Shown in pieces: positions 46,690 to 55,706 of a stretch of 64,000 nucleotides of DNA (position 1 is the stretch's first letter; each line of letters begins with the position of its first letter). The stretch spans positions 1 through 64,000 of the forward strand of contig NZ_JALKBC010000007.1 of assembly GCF_023015865.1 (NCBI RefSeq), written 5' to 3'. The notes beneath the pieces were generated by a model that saw nothing but the letters and a program-made list of their open reading frames with translations, searched no databases and was not told the DNA's origin. The stretch is from Arenibacter sp. F26102. Its GTDB lineage: Bacteria > Bacteroidota > Bacteroidia > Flavobacteriales > Flavobacteriaceae. Position numbers and translations under genes: made by a program.

Positions 46690-47880
46690 ATGTCGGAAAT
46701 CCTCGAAAAAACTGAAAACTTTGTTGTCGATTTATTATCTAATAAACTAGATTCCAATTATTTGTACCACAATTTAAGCCATACCCAGCGGGTTGTTAAA
46801 AGTACTAAAGAATTATTGAATTTTTATAAGTTGGGCGAGGAGGAAAACGAGATTGCCCTACTGGCGGCTTGGTTACATGATACTGGTTATACCCAAGGCT
46901 CTGAGAATCACGAGGAGACAAGTTGTAATATAACCCGAGAATTTTTAGGTGGACAGGAATACGATGAAAAAAAATTAGAACGTGTGTGTAGCCTAATTAT
47001 GGCTACCAAAAGGTTCTACGAGCCCCAAAACCTCTTGGAAGAAATTATTAGGGACGCCGATTGTTCCCATTTCGGCAAGAAGAGTTATATGGAAACCGCC
47101 GAGTTGCTTAGGGAAGAGTTGGATATTTTAGGTTTGGCGACCTATACACAGAAGGAATGGCGTGAGGCAAACCTTAAGATGTTCCAAACGGAACAACGTT
47201 TTTATACCGATTATGCCCTTCAAAATTGGCAGGAAGAAAAGAATAAAAATATAAAAAGGCTGATCAAGGGAAAAAAAGCGGAGGAAAATCTAGTGAAAAA
47301 GGAGAAATTGAAGGCCAAATATAAGAGTGAAAGTCCCGATCGTGGTATACAGACCTTATTTCGGGTAACTTTAAAGAATCATTTAATGCTCAGTGATATT
47401 GCTGATACCAAAGCCAATATACTACTCTCCGTAAATGCCATTATTATTTCTTTGGTGTTGTCCAACCTTATGACCAAATTGGACAATCCGTCCAATAATT
47501 ACCTAGTCTACCCCACCTTATTATTTGTTATTTTTAGTGTGGTATCAATGGTATTGGCTGTTCTTGCAACCAGGCCAAATGTTACCCAGGGCGAGTTTAC
47601 CAAGGAGGATGTAAGACAACGAAAAGTGAACTTGTTGTTCTTTGGGAATTTTCATAAAATGAAATTGGAAGATTACCAATGGGCCATAAACGAGTTGGTA
47701 CAGGATAAGGATTATATCTATTCCTCCTTGACCAAGGATTTATACTATCTTGGTTTGGTATTGAACCGGAAATATAAAATCCTACGATGGACCTATACGA
47801 TTTTTATAATTGGAATGGTAGTTTCCGTAATAGCTTTTGCCGTTGCCTTTAAGTACTTTGGTCCGGATCGCGGTATGTAA
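46690..47880 (+). CDS. HD-domain phosphohydrolase fused to a PycTM-like membrane domain
   Basis: A 396-residue protein. The N-terminal HD domain (about 10-180) has a full metal set: HNLSHTQRV (H31), WLHDTGY (H63-D64), NHEETS (H74) and RDADCSHFG (D122/D124). After a charged linker (about 185-225) the C-terminal half has DIADTKANILLSVNAIIISL with a first helix at 243-260, further helices at 271-292 and about 368-388, and a soluble stretch between, matching DUF5706, the membrane part of Pycsar effectors. Predicted activity is cleavage of a nucleotide or cyclic nucleotide at the membrane. The gene is divergent from the large phosphatase gene with about 54 bases between. Confidence 0.82.
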   Translation: MSEILEKTENFVVDLLSNKLDSNYLYHNLSHTQRVVKSTKELLNFYKLGEEENEIALLAAWLHDTGYTQGSENHEETSCNITREFLGGQEYDEKKLERVCSLIMATKRFYEPQNLLEEIIRDADCSHFGKKSYMETAELLREELDILGLATYTQKEWREANLKMFQTEQRFYTDYALQNWQEEKNKNIKRLIKGKKAEENLVKKEKLKAKYKSESPDRGIQTLFRVTLKNHLMLSDIADTKANILLSVNAIIISLVLSNLMTKLDNPSNNYLVYPTLLFVIFSVVSMVLAVLATRPNVTQGEFTKEDVRQRKVNLLFFGNFHKMKLEDYQWAINELVQDKDYIYSSLTKDLYYLGLVLNRKYKILRWTYTIFIIGMVVSVIAFAVAFKYFGPDRGM

Positions 47881-47894
47881 GCAAGAGCGTAAAC

Positions 47895-50264
47895 TTAATT
47901 CTTGATTTCCTCCATTAAATCCTCATAGGAATAGGTCTTGCCCTTTTCATTGTTAGGATTGTAGCATACGGATGCCCTTATGGCTTTTAGGCCGGATACC
48001 CCTTGGAGGCCTTCCAATTCAACTATTTCAACCTTGCCATCAAAATAACCCTTGGATTTGAGGAATTTTATGTACCTAAGGTACTCTAATTCATCTTTCT
48101 TTTGTGAATAGACTATTGCAATTTTTCCAGGTTGGGTAAGTCGTTGGTTGGTGCCTTTAATATATGATTTGTCTATACGTTTTTTAATAATTTCGTATCT
48201 GGCGTTGTAGGTGCCGTCCACATCAAAACGTTTCTCATCCATTCTAAATCGGATAGATAACGAGCCATTATAGACTAGGATAAGCGATGCTACATCAAGT
48301 TGAACCTGGAGCTTTGATTTGAGTGCGTAGTGTTTATTTTCCATTTCGCACATTACCTGTAATTGCCATAACCTAAGATTGCTTAGATAAAGAAGATCAA
48401 ATTCCCTTGCCCCGGTAATGGAGTCCCCAATGTACATATTGTGCTCTACGCCATCTGTCTTATAGCGCTCAAAGTAATGGGGGTACATATTTTGCGCTTC
48501 TTCCTGTTTTTTGTCGATGACAGATGCCAGTTTCTTATTGATCAGCGTTACGCTTTCGTCATAATTTTTCCTGTGATCATAATAGGATCCTGTTCCCATA
48601 TCAATTTTGGACTCATATGATAACAATAAGTCCTGATAGTATTTGGAAGTCTTTTTCAGATGTGCGAATACTGGGTTAATTTCATCATTTACAAAGTCGA
48701 AAACCGCCTGTTCACTGTTGGTGTGCAACACCTCCTTAACATCGTCTATATGGTTGTTTACCCTAAAAATAAGTTCTTCATATATGGGCAATTTATTTTT
48801 TTCCCAAGCCTCGGAAAGTACATTATTTATCTCCGATAACTGAATCATAAGGTCTCGCTGAATGGCAGTATTTCTTGCTTGGGAAGAATCTTTAATATCT
48901 GTTTGACCATATAAGGGATAAACTTCATTAAATACAATTTCCCTGAAAGACGGCTGCAATCCTTCCTGGTCTTCCAAAATAAATCGTTTAGCTTCCTCTT
49001 TAAATTTCCAGTATACGGATGAATGCACAGAAGTACATTCATTTTGAATTACGGCATCAATTAAATTTTCTTCCTCCTCCAAGGAACGCAAAACAGCGGA
49101 GACGATATAGGGTATTACATCTTCCAGTTTCTTGGCATTAACACTGTTGAGGTCATTTGCCTTGTCCGACACCAATTCCAGTACCCCTAATAGTCGACCA
49201 TCTTTTGCAATGGGGGTCAATAGCGCGCTTTTAATTTTTTGGTCGTGTAGGCCCTTATACGGTGGCATACCATCTGAGAGTTTATAATATTTTTCTACGT
49301 CGCTAATTACAAAGAATCTGTTTTGGTCAATTAGTTTGCTGTAAGAGGCCTTACAAAGGGATTCATTGCAGGTCTCAACTTTCTTTTTTTGTAAAATAAA
49401 ACTATCTATGCCATTTACAGAAACCCTCTCAAATTGCTCATCCTTGGAATTGTAGACCGCGAACCCAATGCGCAAATTTGGTAATCCAAATAACGATTTA
49501 AAGGTGTTTTCCACACCTTTAATGAAATTACCCCCACTTTTATCATTGATGATCAGGTTGGATTTTATTTCAGATATGGAATGTTCGGCAGTAACATCGA
49601 ACATGTTGGATATTACAAAGCCTTTACTGATAAAACTATTGGGAGGAATCTTCTCTTTCCAAAGTTCCACATTGTCTATATTTTCCAATAGTTCGTCCAC
49701 ATCCTTTTGGGTAATTTTCAATGGGGAGCCTTTGGGCAAGATCTCTATAAAATCCGCGTTGTACAAAATACGGTAATGTCTCATTACCCCATTGGCATCG
49801 GGGATATCGTAGAAAAAGGGTCTCTTAAAATCAAGCTTAAACCCGTAGTAAAAGTTAAGGATTACAACACAGGCCATAATATAGCTTACCTCTTCTTCTT
49901 GGTTCCTTATTTCGGGCTCGAAATTTTGCCCTGCCGCTTCCAAAATTCGTTCAAAGCGCTTACTGGAATTAAATATTATGTTTGAATAAGGCGTGGATGC
50001 CGTTTTTATTTCATTGGTTGTAAGTACGGAGGAAAACAAATCCTGCAAGATGATTTGTATAACTTCCTTGTGTTTTGCCAGCAAAGATATATCTGTGAAT
50101 CCCTCACGGAGTTCGGGGAAGGGGGCTTGGGCATTAACAATATAACTTGCCTTGGAAGCCAAATACGTATCCTCGCTCTGCGCCATTTCATCATATTGCT
50201 TTAATAATTTATTAAAGCTTATATGATGCTCCAATGGTGATATTTTATCTGTGAATCCCTTCAT
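47895..50264 (-). CDS. Large GAF-domain protein
   Basis: A 789-residue cytoplasmic protein of a family common in flavobacteria and usually named only for its GAF domain (about 240-395: FKSLFGLPNLRIGFAVYN ... IKSALLTPIAKDGRLLGVLELVS). The rest is helical with no transmitter kinase, cyclase or DNA-binding domain that I can find. The GAF domain suggests binding of a small ligand such as a cyclic nucleotide. It converges with the HD-PycTM gene (14-base gap) and is divergent from a metallophosphatase gene. Function unknown. Confidence 0.78.
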   Translation of the reverse strand: MKGFTDKISPLEHHISFNKLLKQYDEMAQSEDTYLASKASYIVNAQAPFPELREGFTDISLLAKHKEVIQIILQDLFSSVLTTNEIKTASTPYSNIIFNSSKRFERILEAAGQNFEPEIRNQEEEVSYIMACVVILNFYYGFKLDFKRPFFYDIPDANGVMRHYRILYNADFIEILPKGSPLKITQKDVDELLENIDNVELWKEKIPPNSFISKGFVISNMFDVTAEHSISEIKSNLIINDKSGGNFIKGVENTFKSLFGLPNLRIGFAVYNSKDEQFERVSVNGIDSFILQKKKVETCNESLCKASYSKLIDQNRFFVISDVEKYYKLSDGMPPYKGLHDQKIKSALLTPIAKDGRLLGVLELVSDKANDLNSVNAKKLEDVIPYIVSAVLRSLEEEENLIDAVIQNECTSVHSSVYWKFKEEAKRFILEDQEGLQPSFREIVFNEVYPLYGQTDIKDSSQARNTAIQRDLMIQLSEINNVLSEAWEKNKLPIYEELIFRVNNHIDDVKEVLHTNSEQAVFDFVNDEINPVFAHLKKTSKYYQDLLLSYESKIDMGTGSYYDHRKNYDESVTLINKKLASVIDKKQEEAQNMYPHYFERYKTDGVEHNMYIGDSITGAREFDLLYLSNLRLWQLQVMCEMENKHYALKSKLQVQLDVASLILVYNGSLSIRFRMDEKRFDVDGTYNARYEIIKKRIDKSYIKGTNQRLTQPGKIAIVYSQKKDELEYLRYIKFLKSKGYFDGKVEIVELEGLQGVSGLKAIRASVCYNPNNEKGKTYSYEDLMEEIKN

Positions 50265-50468
50265 TGCCTATATTAGTCCAAGTTTGCAGCGTAAAATTAC
50301 AAAAGAAATTGCTTTCTTGCATTTTTGTATTGATAAAGGAAGAGCCTACTTTTTCTGATATCCATTCCATTAAGGTCTTTTGGTCGTATTCCAGGACTAT
50401 CTGCCTTATCAAATTAGAAGATATTATTTCCTTAACCAAAAAAAGTACTAACTTTTAACCTAAAACAA

Positions 50469-51380
50469 ATGTCCTCATTTACCAGATTGTCCAGGGCTTA
50501 CAACAATGCCAAAACCCTGCCTTTTGATGATTCCTCCAAAATTATCCTGTTCAGTGATTGCCATAGGGGGGACAGTAGTTTTGCGGACGAATTTGCCAAC
50601 AATCGCAATATTTATTTCCATGCGTTAAGGCATTACCTTAATGAAGGATTTACTTATTGTGAACTGGGAGATGGTGATGAACTTTGGGAAAATCATTCCT
50701 TTGATTCGATTTTTACCGCCCATAAAAACGTTTATAAACTTTTGAAGCAGTTCCATTTGGAAAAAAGGCTTCATATGATCTGGGGGAACCATGATATGGT
50801 TTACAAAGACCCGGAATATGTAAAGAGTAATTTGTCTCACTATTTTGAACCTATCGATGATTGCAATAAGGAATTGTTTGAGGATATTAACTATCACGAG
50901 GCTATAATTTTAAAGCATAAATTAAGTGGGCAGGAATTATTATTGGCCCATGGACACCAGGCAGATTGGTGGAACTATACCTTTTGGCGTTGGGGCCGAT
51001 TCTTGGTACGTGTTTTATGGAAACCATTACAGGTATGGGGTATTGCGGATCCTACAAGTCCTGCCAAAAATTACAAGGAACTTATTAAAATTGAAAGGCG
51101 TATAAAAAAATGGATTATGGCCAATAATGAATTGTTGACCATTGTTGGGCATACCCACAGGCCACGCTTTCCGGCACCAGGGGAAATTCCTTTTTTTAAC
51201 GATGGTAGTTGCGTTCATCCACGCAGTATTACTGGAATTGAAATCCAAAAAGGGACCATAGCCCTAATCAAATGGGAAATAGCCACAAAGGATGACGGAA
51301 CCTTGCAAATTGTCAGGATTCTGCTGGAAGGCCCACAGCAGCTTAAGGATTATCAAAAGGCCGATTTGCCATTTAATTGA
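50469..51380 (+). CDS. Metallophosphoesterase
   Basis: A 303-residue cytoplasmic calcineurin-like phosphatase with all five metal-binding blocks: FSDCHRGD (Asp, His), ELGDGDELW (Asp), MIWGNHDMVY (Asn, His), LAHGHQADWW (His) and VGHTHRPRF (His). The HGHQ block and the tryptophan-rich segment that follows resemble UDP-2,3-diacylglucosamine hydrolase (LpxH) relatives but the match is loose, and the substrate is unknown. It overlaps the convergent PepSY-like gene by eight bases. Confidence 0.88.
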   Translation: MSSFTRLSRAYNNAKTLPFDDSSKIILFSDCHRGDSSFADEFANNRNIYFHALRHYLNEGFTYCELGDGDELWENHSFDSIFTAHKNVYKLLKQFHLEKRLHMIWGNHDMVYKDPEYVKSNLSHYFEPIDDCNKELFEDINYHEAIILKHKLSGQELLLAHGHQADWWNYTFWRWGRFLVRVLWKPLQVWGIADPTSPAKNYKELIKIERRIKKWIMANNELLTIVGHTHRPRFPAPGEIPFFNDGSCVHPRSITGIEIQKGTIALIKWEIATKDDGTLQIVRILLEGPQQLKDYQKADLPFN

Positions 51381-51804
51381 TGATACTTCCTTGAGCGTTG
51401 AATTCTACATCTTTTTTTTCTCCATCTATTTTAAATTCAAGATCATAAAACCTGCCTTTGGAATTGTGGTCCACCTCTTCAATCTCTACAAGCTCATAAT
51501 CCTTAAAATCCTTGTCAATTTTTTCTTTTATAGCATCTGGCAAATCTTTTTTTGATATGCGGCGTTCCGTTTCCAACCACTGTCCTTCGGGACTGAAATC
51601 GGCTTTGTAGTGTTCTCCGTCCTTTTTGAAATTGGATTCAAAATTCCCGTTTTTATCCTTGTGCCAATCCGGGTCGTTTTCTTTTGGGTACATATTCTTA
51701 AAGGTGGTCTTAACTTCTTTGGGGACTTGGCCTTCTGCAGCAGTATTGCAACCAACAGATAGAATTATTGTCAATAAGGAATAACAAAATATCGAAAGTT
51801 TCAT
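51373..51804 (-). CDS. PepSY-like exported lipoprotein
   Basis: A 143-residue exported protein (signal with LSVGCNT, Cys19). After the signal it has two BLIP/PepSY-like repeats: WHKDKNGNFESNFKKDG...YKADFSPEGQWLETE and RFYDLEFKIDGEKKDVEFNA, with helix segments between. The fold is used by secreted inhibitors and by envelope-associated proteins of unknown function. No neighbouring peptidase is obvious. Convergent overlap with the phosphatase gene by eight bases. Confidence 0.8.
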   Translation of the reverse strand: MKLSIFCYSLLTIILSVGCNTAAEGQVPKEVKTTFKNMYPKENDPDWHKDKNGNFESNFKKDGEHYKADFSPEGQWLETERRISKKDLPDAIKEKIDKDFKDYELVEIEEVDHNSKGRFYDLEFKIDGEKKDVEFNAQGSIIN

Positions 51805-51888
51805 AGTAAATTGATTTTCTATTTTTTTTCTGAAAACATCAGCGTTTGTCCTAGGGCCAAATACTCACAATTAAGTCAGTTTTCAAGC

Positions 51889-52104
51889 CTAATTGTCGTC
51901 TGTGCTCCCGTCTACTTCCTCCTTAACGTCTTTATATGCTCCCTTTATTTCTTCCCCCGCTCGCTTTACACCATCTTCTGCTTCATCTACAGCCCGTTCT
52001 ATATCTCCTTTTGGTTCTTCATTAACGGCTTTTGTCTCCCGGCAGCTGGATAAAGAAATAGCGGATACAAAAAGCAATGTCAAAATAAATATTGATTTTT
52101 TCAC
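51889..52104 (-). CDS. Small helical lipoprotein
   Basis: A 71-residue precursor (lipobox SLSSCRE, Cys21) leaving a 50-residue acidic tail with alternating lysine and glutamate pairs (RAVDEAEDGVKRAGEEIKGA) that would be an amphipathic helix. Similar short lipoproteins are frequent in flavobacteria; no function is known. It is on the same strand as the PepSY-like gene, 84 bases upstream. Confidence 0.75.
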   Translation of the reverse strand: MKKSIFILTLLFVSAISLSSCRETKAVNEEPKGDIERAVDEAEDGVKRAGEEIKGAYKDVKEEVDGSTDDN

Positions 52105-52506
52105 GATGTTTAATTTATGTCAAGACCAAGTCTTATTAGTTCTTTTGATAATGGTAAAATTATAGATCCGCCCATAAACTTTTAGCTCGAAACCATATTG
52201 AATTTGATCCAAATGGGTAAATCATTGTCCCTATTGCTTCAGACGGGGTTAAGGCGAAAAGTATTTCGTTTTTTTGCCCTATATTCAATAAAAAAAGAAG
52301 ATTGATCATGTTATAATGATTTACTTGTAAGGGATATGACAGTGGATGGATCGGGGTTTGCCGAGAAACGTAACGGCCAATTAATATCCTAAAATGGTTG
52401 GATTATTAAGTCAAACTCCAAAATACTATTGTTGCAACACAGTATGCTATAATTTATAACATTGCCTGCAATTTCTTAGGTTGTTTTAAAACTCAATTTT
52501 TATAAT
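52105..52506. other. Gene-free spacer
   Basis: About 400 AT-rich bases. A 13-base string (CCAAGTCTTATTA) also occurs at 8884-8896 in another gene-free region. No gene or RNA identified. Confidence 0.4.
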
Positions 52507-53106
52507 ATGAAAGCCTTGCCTACTTTATTATGTATACCGGACATTAGTGGATTCACTCAATTTATGAGCAAAACCGATTTTGAATTGAGTTCAAAAGTAA
52601 TTCCTTCCCTTTTGAACAAGATTGTCTATTCCAATGAAATAGGACTTAAAATATCAGAAATAGAAGGAGATGCCGTATTGTTTTATAAGTCAGGAGAGCT
52701 TCCCTCCTTTAAGGAACTCTTAGATCAATGTAGGTTTTTTTATACCGAGTTTTACAAACAACTGCATGCGCTTAAGGCCCGGTATAATGGTGATAAGGCG
52801 GCGGAAATGATTCCTGAGGTATTGGGGTTGAAAATTATTTTGCACTATGGGGAGGAAGTAGGTTTGGTTCCTGTAGGCAAGCGAATAAAACTCATTGGAG
52901 AGGATGTAATTACTGCACATCGACTACTTAAAAACGAAATTCCCAACGAAGAATATATATTAATATCGGAGGGATTGCTTTCCCAGTTTGGGACCAATGA
53001 GAAAGAATTTCCCATTGATTGGGGTACTTATAAAGAGGGGTTTATCCAAGAAGAACATTTAGGGGAAATAAAGTTTCAATATATTCAGCTGAAGCCTTTT
53101 GTTTAA
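52507..53106 (+). CDS. DUF2652 protein, degenerate nucleotide-cyclase fold
   Basis: A 199-residue cytoplasmic protein related to class III nucleotidyl cyclases. PDISGFTQF (Asp12) and EIEGDAVLFY (Asp55) sit where the two metal-binding aspartates of cyclases occur. VGKRIKLIGEDVITAHRLL corresponds to the segment that usually ends in VNxAARL; here the asparagine position is isoleucine while the arginine remains, and the lysine expected before GD is glutamate. Thus it probably lacks ordinary cyclase activity and may bind a nucleotide or lipid instead. It stands alone. Confidence 0.8.
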   Translation: MKALPTLLCIPDISGFTQFMSKTDFELSSKVIPSLLNKIVYSNEIGLKISEIEGDAVLFYKSGELPSFKELLDQCRFFYTEFYKQLHALKARYNGDKAAEMIPEVLGLKIILHYGEEVGLVPVGKRIKLIGEDVITAHRLLKNEIPNEEYILISEGLLSQFGTNEKEFPIDWGTYKEGFIQEEHLGEIKFQYIQLKPFV

Positions 53107-53142
53107 TTCTAAGAATCCCGTCCCTGTCCATGACTTAATTAT

Positions 53143-53200
53143 CGCCACCGCTGGCGCATGCGTCACGACTGCCTGACAGCTAGGCAGGCTCGTGTCCAAG
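53143..53200. repeat. GC-rich palindromic element
   Basis: Contains two hairpin-forming strings, GCCACCGCTGGC and GCCTGACAGCTAGGC, between the convergent DUF2652 and GNAT genes. The GCCTGCCTAG-type core is related to the palindromes in the 2365-2894 repeat. It could also act as a bidirectional terminator, though it has no T-run. Confidence 0.4.
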
Positions 53201-53235
53201 TCTTTCGATTATTCCATCTTAATCCCCAAAGACCA

Positions 53236-53769
53236 TTATTTCAGTATTATCAATTTCCAATCCTGTCCTCCGGAATGGTAGGTTTTTAGTTCCTCAAATC
53301 CCACCGCATAATGCGCATCCAGTGAACGTAGATTGGTCGCGTCCACCTCGGTTATGATGCTTTTAAATTCGGGTTGAATGTGGTTTTTCATGGTCTCGTA
53401 CAGCTTTCTAAAAATACCTCTCCTCCTATATTCCTTGTCTATACATATTTGACCCATTGCCATATAGGGGTCACCTTTGGGTATTACCGAAGCTATTTCC
53501 TTGAACATGGGTTTTAATACCTCAATATCGTTCCCAAATCGGGGATGCATGCAAAGCGCATAGCCCACCACTCTATCTTGGTCCTTGGCAATGATATGGG
53601 GGCAAACAGCGTTCATGTTAAATAACTGTTCCAAGGTGTGGGAAACCGTAACAAAACCTTCTTTTTCCTTTTCATCTGCATCAACATTTTGTAAATGGTT
53701 CTTTTGTTGTAAGCTTAGTATTTGTTGTAATTCGCTGTCATTGGTACAGCTCTTAAAGACTACCTCCAT
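53236..53769 (-). CDS. GNAT family N-acetyltransferase
   Basis: A 177-residue acetyltransferase. The acetyl-CoA binding segment is MGQICIDKEYRRRGIFRKLY (RRxxGI/A), preceded by AKDQDRVVGYALCMHP; the C-terminal ATNLRSLDAHYAVGFEELKTY is the usual last part of the fold. Acceptor unknown. One base separates its start from the stop of the M61 peptidase gene, so it is translated from the same message. Confidence 0.88.
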   Translation of the reverse strand: MEVVFKSCTNDSELQQILSLQQKNHLQNVDADEKEKEGFVTVSHTLEQLFNMNAVCPHIIAKDQDRVVGYALCMHPRFGNDIEVLKPMFKEIASVIPKGDPYMAMGQICIDKEYRRRGIFRKLYETMKNHIQPEFKSIITEVDATNLRSLDAHYAVGFEELKTYHSGGQDWKLIILK

Positions 53770-53770
53770 C

Positions 53771-55579
53771 TTATTCCTGTTTTAACCAATCCCTTCTATT
53801 TTTTAATACTTCTTTGCTCACTTTACTGCCATCTTTCTCCGTTAATTCTATGGTATAAGTGGGATCCGCAGCTAAAACAACTGTGGTGGATTTTGGAATG
53901 CCATAGCGGGTGTAGGCTACCTGTACACTTTCTCCTACCTTGAATTTTGCTATTTGCTCCCCAAAACTCTGGTTAGAAGTCAGGGGGATATTGTTTACGG
54001 CGGTAATTACGTCCCCATAGTCCAGCCCTGCCGTATAGGCTGGACTCCCAATGGTGGTATTACGTTGGACAATTCCTGACCCAAATTGGTTGATGTTGAC
54101 ACTTGCCCCAAAATAAGGTTTGTCAGTGGCACGCTTTAACACTATGCCTACAGATTTGAACAGCTCCTCATAATTGGGCATTCCACTGTTATGAATATAG
54201 TTATCAAAAAAACGATTTCCAAATTCCATTCCGGCGTATTGTACCAAAGATTGACGTAGATCGGACAGGGTATACGGAATTTCCTTTTTCCCAAAGGTCT
54301 GCCAGACCAATTTCATGTAATCGTCCAAATTCAGTTTGTTTTGTCGCAACGAAAGGTCCAGGGCCAATCCCAAAACACTACCATGGGAATAATAGGAAAT
54401 AAAGGTATTGTCCCTATTTACTGGATCTACGGAAGTGGCAGCGTCTACAAAGGGGGCCTGATAGCTCATTTCTATGGGATTAAAGAATTGCCTGGCCGGA
54501 GAGTTCCAAACATAGTTGAAAGTGCCTGTAAGGCCCTCTACGTATTCCTTAGGGGTGATGATCCCTGCGCGACAAAGGATAAAATTGGTGTAATAGCTGG
54601 TGAAACCTTCTGCAAACCAAAGTTCCCCGCTCATATTGGCTTCGGCAAAATTGAAGGGTTCCAATGCTTTGGGCCGAATACGTTCCACATTCCATCCGTG
54701 AAAAAATTCGTGGGCAACGGTTCCTATATTGTTTTTCATGCCGCCTTCTGCCAATCCTTCCCTGTCTGTAAGAATGGTAGAATTCCTATGTTCCATACCA
54801 TCGCCTGAAACATTGGGGATGTAGCAGGCCAAAAAGGTGTAGGTCCCATAATCGTAGGAGGGAAGTTCGCCAAAAACGTTTTTTTCGGCCAAAACCACTT
54901 TTTTTACCTGTTCAAAATAGGTGTCCAGATCCGCTTCCGTACCGTTGTGGTGCAATACAAATTGTATAGTTTGTTTCTGGCCATTGTTGTCTACGGTAAA
55001 TTGACGTAGCCCATAATTGCTGATTTCCGTAGGGCTATCCATAAAATACTGTAAATTGGGCGCGGTATAGGTATTGCCCATAAGCTTTGGCATTTGAGTG
55101 GCCACTTTCCAGTTGAGGTCTTCCCGAACCCTAAAGTCCACTTCTATTTTCCGATCTTCCAAATTGGTCACGTACATAAAGGTAGCCGGGATGTTTAGGT
55201 GGGCATGGGTCTCATCAATTTGTGCATAGGTGCCATCCCCACGATTGGCAAAAAGGGTATAACTTATCTTCACTTCCCCATCATGGCCGCTAATATCCCA
55301 TTGGTAGGGATTGGGCCTATGAATTTCCAAAGACTTTCCCTTACTATCGGTTGCCTTAAAATTATATACATTTTTAGCAAACTCGTGCAGGGCATAACGC
55401 CCAGGGGAGGAACGGCCCATACGTACCGATAGCACACCGGAATCCAGCTGTGGATAGGATGCTGTGATTTCCGCTTCGTGATGTACGGCATTTTCAAAGG
55501 ATATGGTGTAGCGGTTGGTCTGACTTTGTAGGCTTATGCAACTGGCAAGGAAGAGGAGGCTTAAAATGTTGATTTTCAT
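53771..55579 (-). CDS. M61 family metallopeptidase with PDZ domain
   Basis: A 602-residue exported peptidase (signal peptide MKINILSLLFLASCISLQSQ, possibly a lipoprotein). The zinc motif is VAHEFFHGWN (about 287-296) with the downstream glutamate in LWFAEGFTSYY (about 319-329), as in glycyl aminopeptidases of the M61 family. A PDZ domain (about 470-565: GSPAYTAGLDYGDVITAVNN) follows the catalytic part. I chose ATG at 55579, because the longer frame adds a polar run before the signal. Periplasmic or outer-membrane location is likely. It is upstream of the GNAT gene in one operon. Confidence 0.92.
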   Translation of the reverse strand: MKINILSLLFLASCISLQSQTNRYTISFENAVHHEAEITASYPQLDSGVLSVRMGRSSPGRYALHEFAKNVYNFKATDSKGKSLEIHRPNPYQWDISGHDGEVKISYTLFANRGDGTYAQIDETHAHLNIPATFMYVTNLEDRKIEVDFRVREDLNWKVATQMPKLMGNTYTAPNLQYFMDSPTEISNYGLRQFTVDNNGQKQTIQFVLHHNGTEADLDTYFEQVKKVVLAEKNVFGELPSYDYGTYTFLACYIPNVSGDGMEHRNSTILTDREGLAEGGMKNNIGTVAHEFFHGWNVERIRPKALEPFNFAEANMSGELWFAEGFTSYYTNFILCRAGIITPKEYVEGLTGTFNYVWNSPARQFFNPIEMSYQAPFVDAATSVDPVNRDNTFISYYSHGSVLGLALDLSLRQNKLNLDDYMKLVWQTFGKKEIPYTLSDLRQSLVQYAGMEFGNRFFDNYIHNSGMPNYEELFKSVGIVLKRATDKPYFGASVNINQFGSGIVQRNTTIGSPAYTAGLDYGDVITAVNNIPLTSNQSFGEQIAKFKVGESVQVAYTRYGIPKSTTVVLAADPTYTIELTEKDGSKVSKEVLKNRRDWLKQE

Positions 55580-55694
55580 ACAATTTGATTTCGATACGTT
55601 TTTTAAAGATGGGAACCTAGCCAAGGACAAGGTCTGTATATTATTTTTGCATGGCTTTGTATAAACGAATATACTATTTAAATACAGGATATGC

Positions 55695-55702
55695 TACATT
55701 TG
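55695..55702 (+). promoter_or_regulatory. -7 promoter element (TACATTTG) of the biotin operon
   Basis: TACATTTG matches TAnnTTTG exactly, but ends only four bases before the bioF ATG (55707), so transcription would start at or just before the start codon. No -33 TTG lies at 19 bases. If used, the transcript would be nearly leaderless. Confidence 0.35.
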
Positions 55703-55706
55703 TAAT

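Noticed and set aside
46690-53106. Calling HD-PycTM plus DUF2652 a Pycsar defence system
   Set aside because: They are 4.6 kb apart with unrelated genes between, and the cyclase-like protein lacks key active-site residues; only listed as a weak association.
54341-54808. 155-codon plus-strand frame
   Set aside because: Antisense to the M61 peptidase gene.
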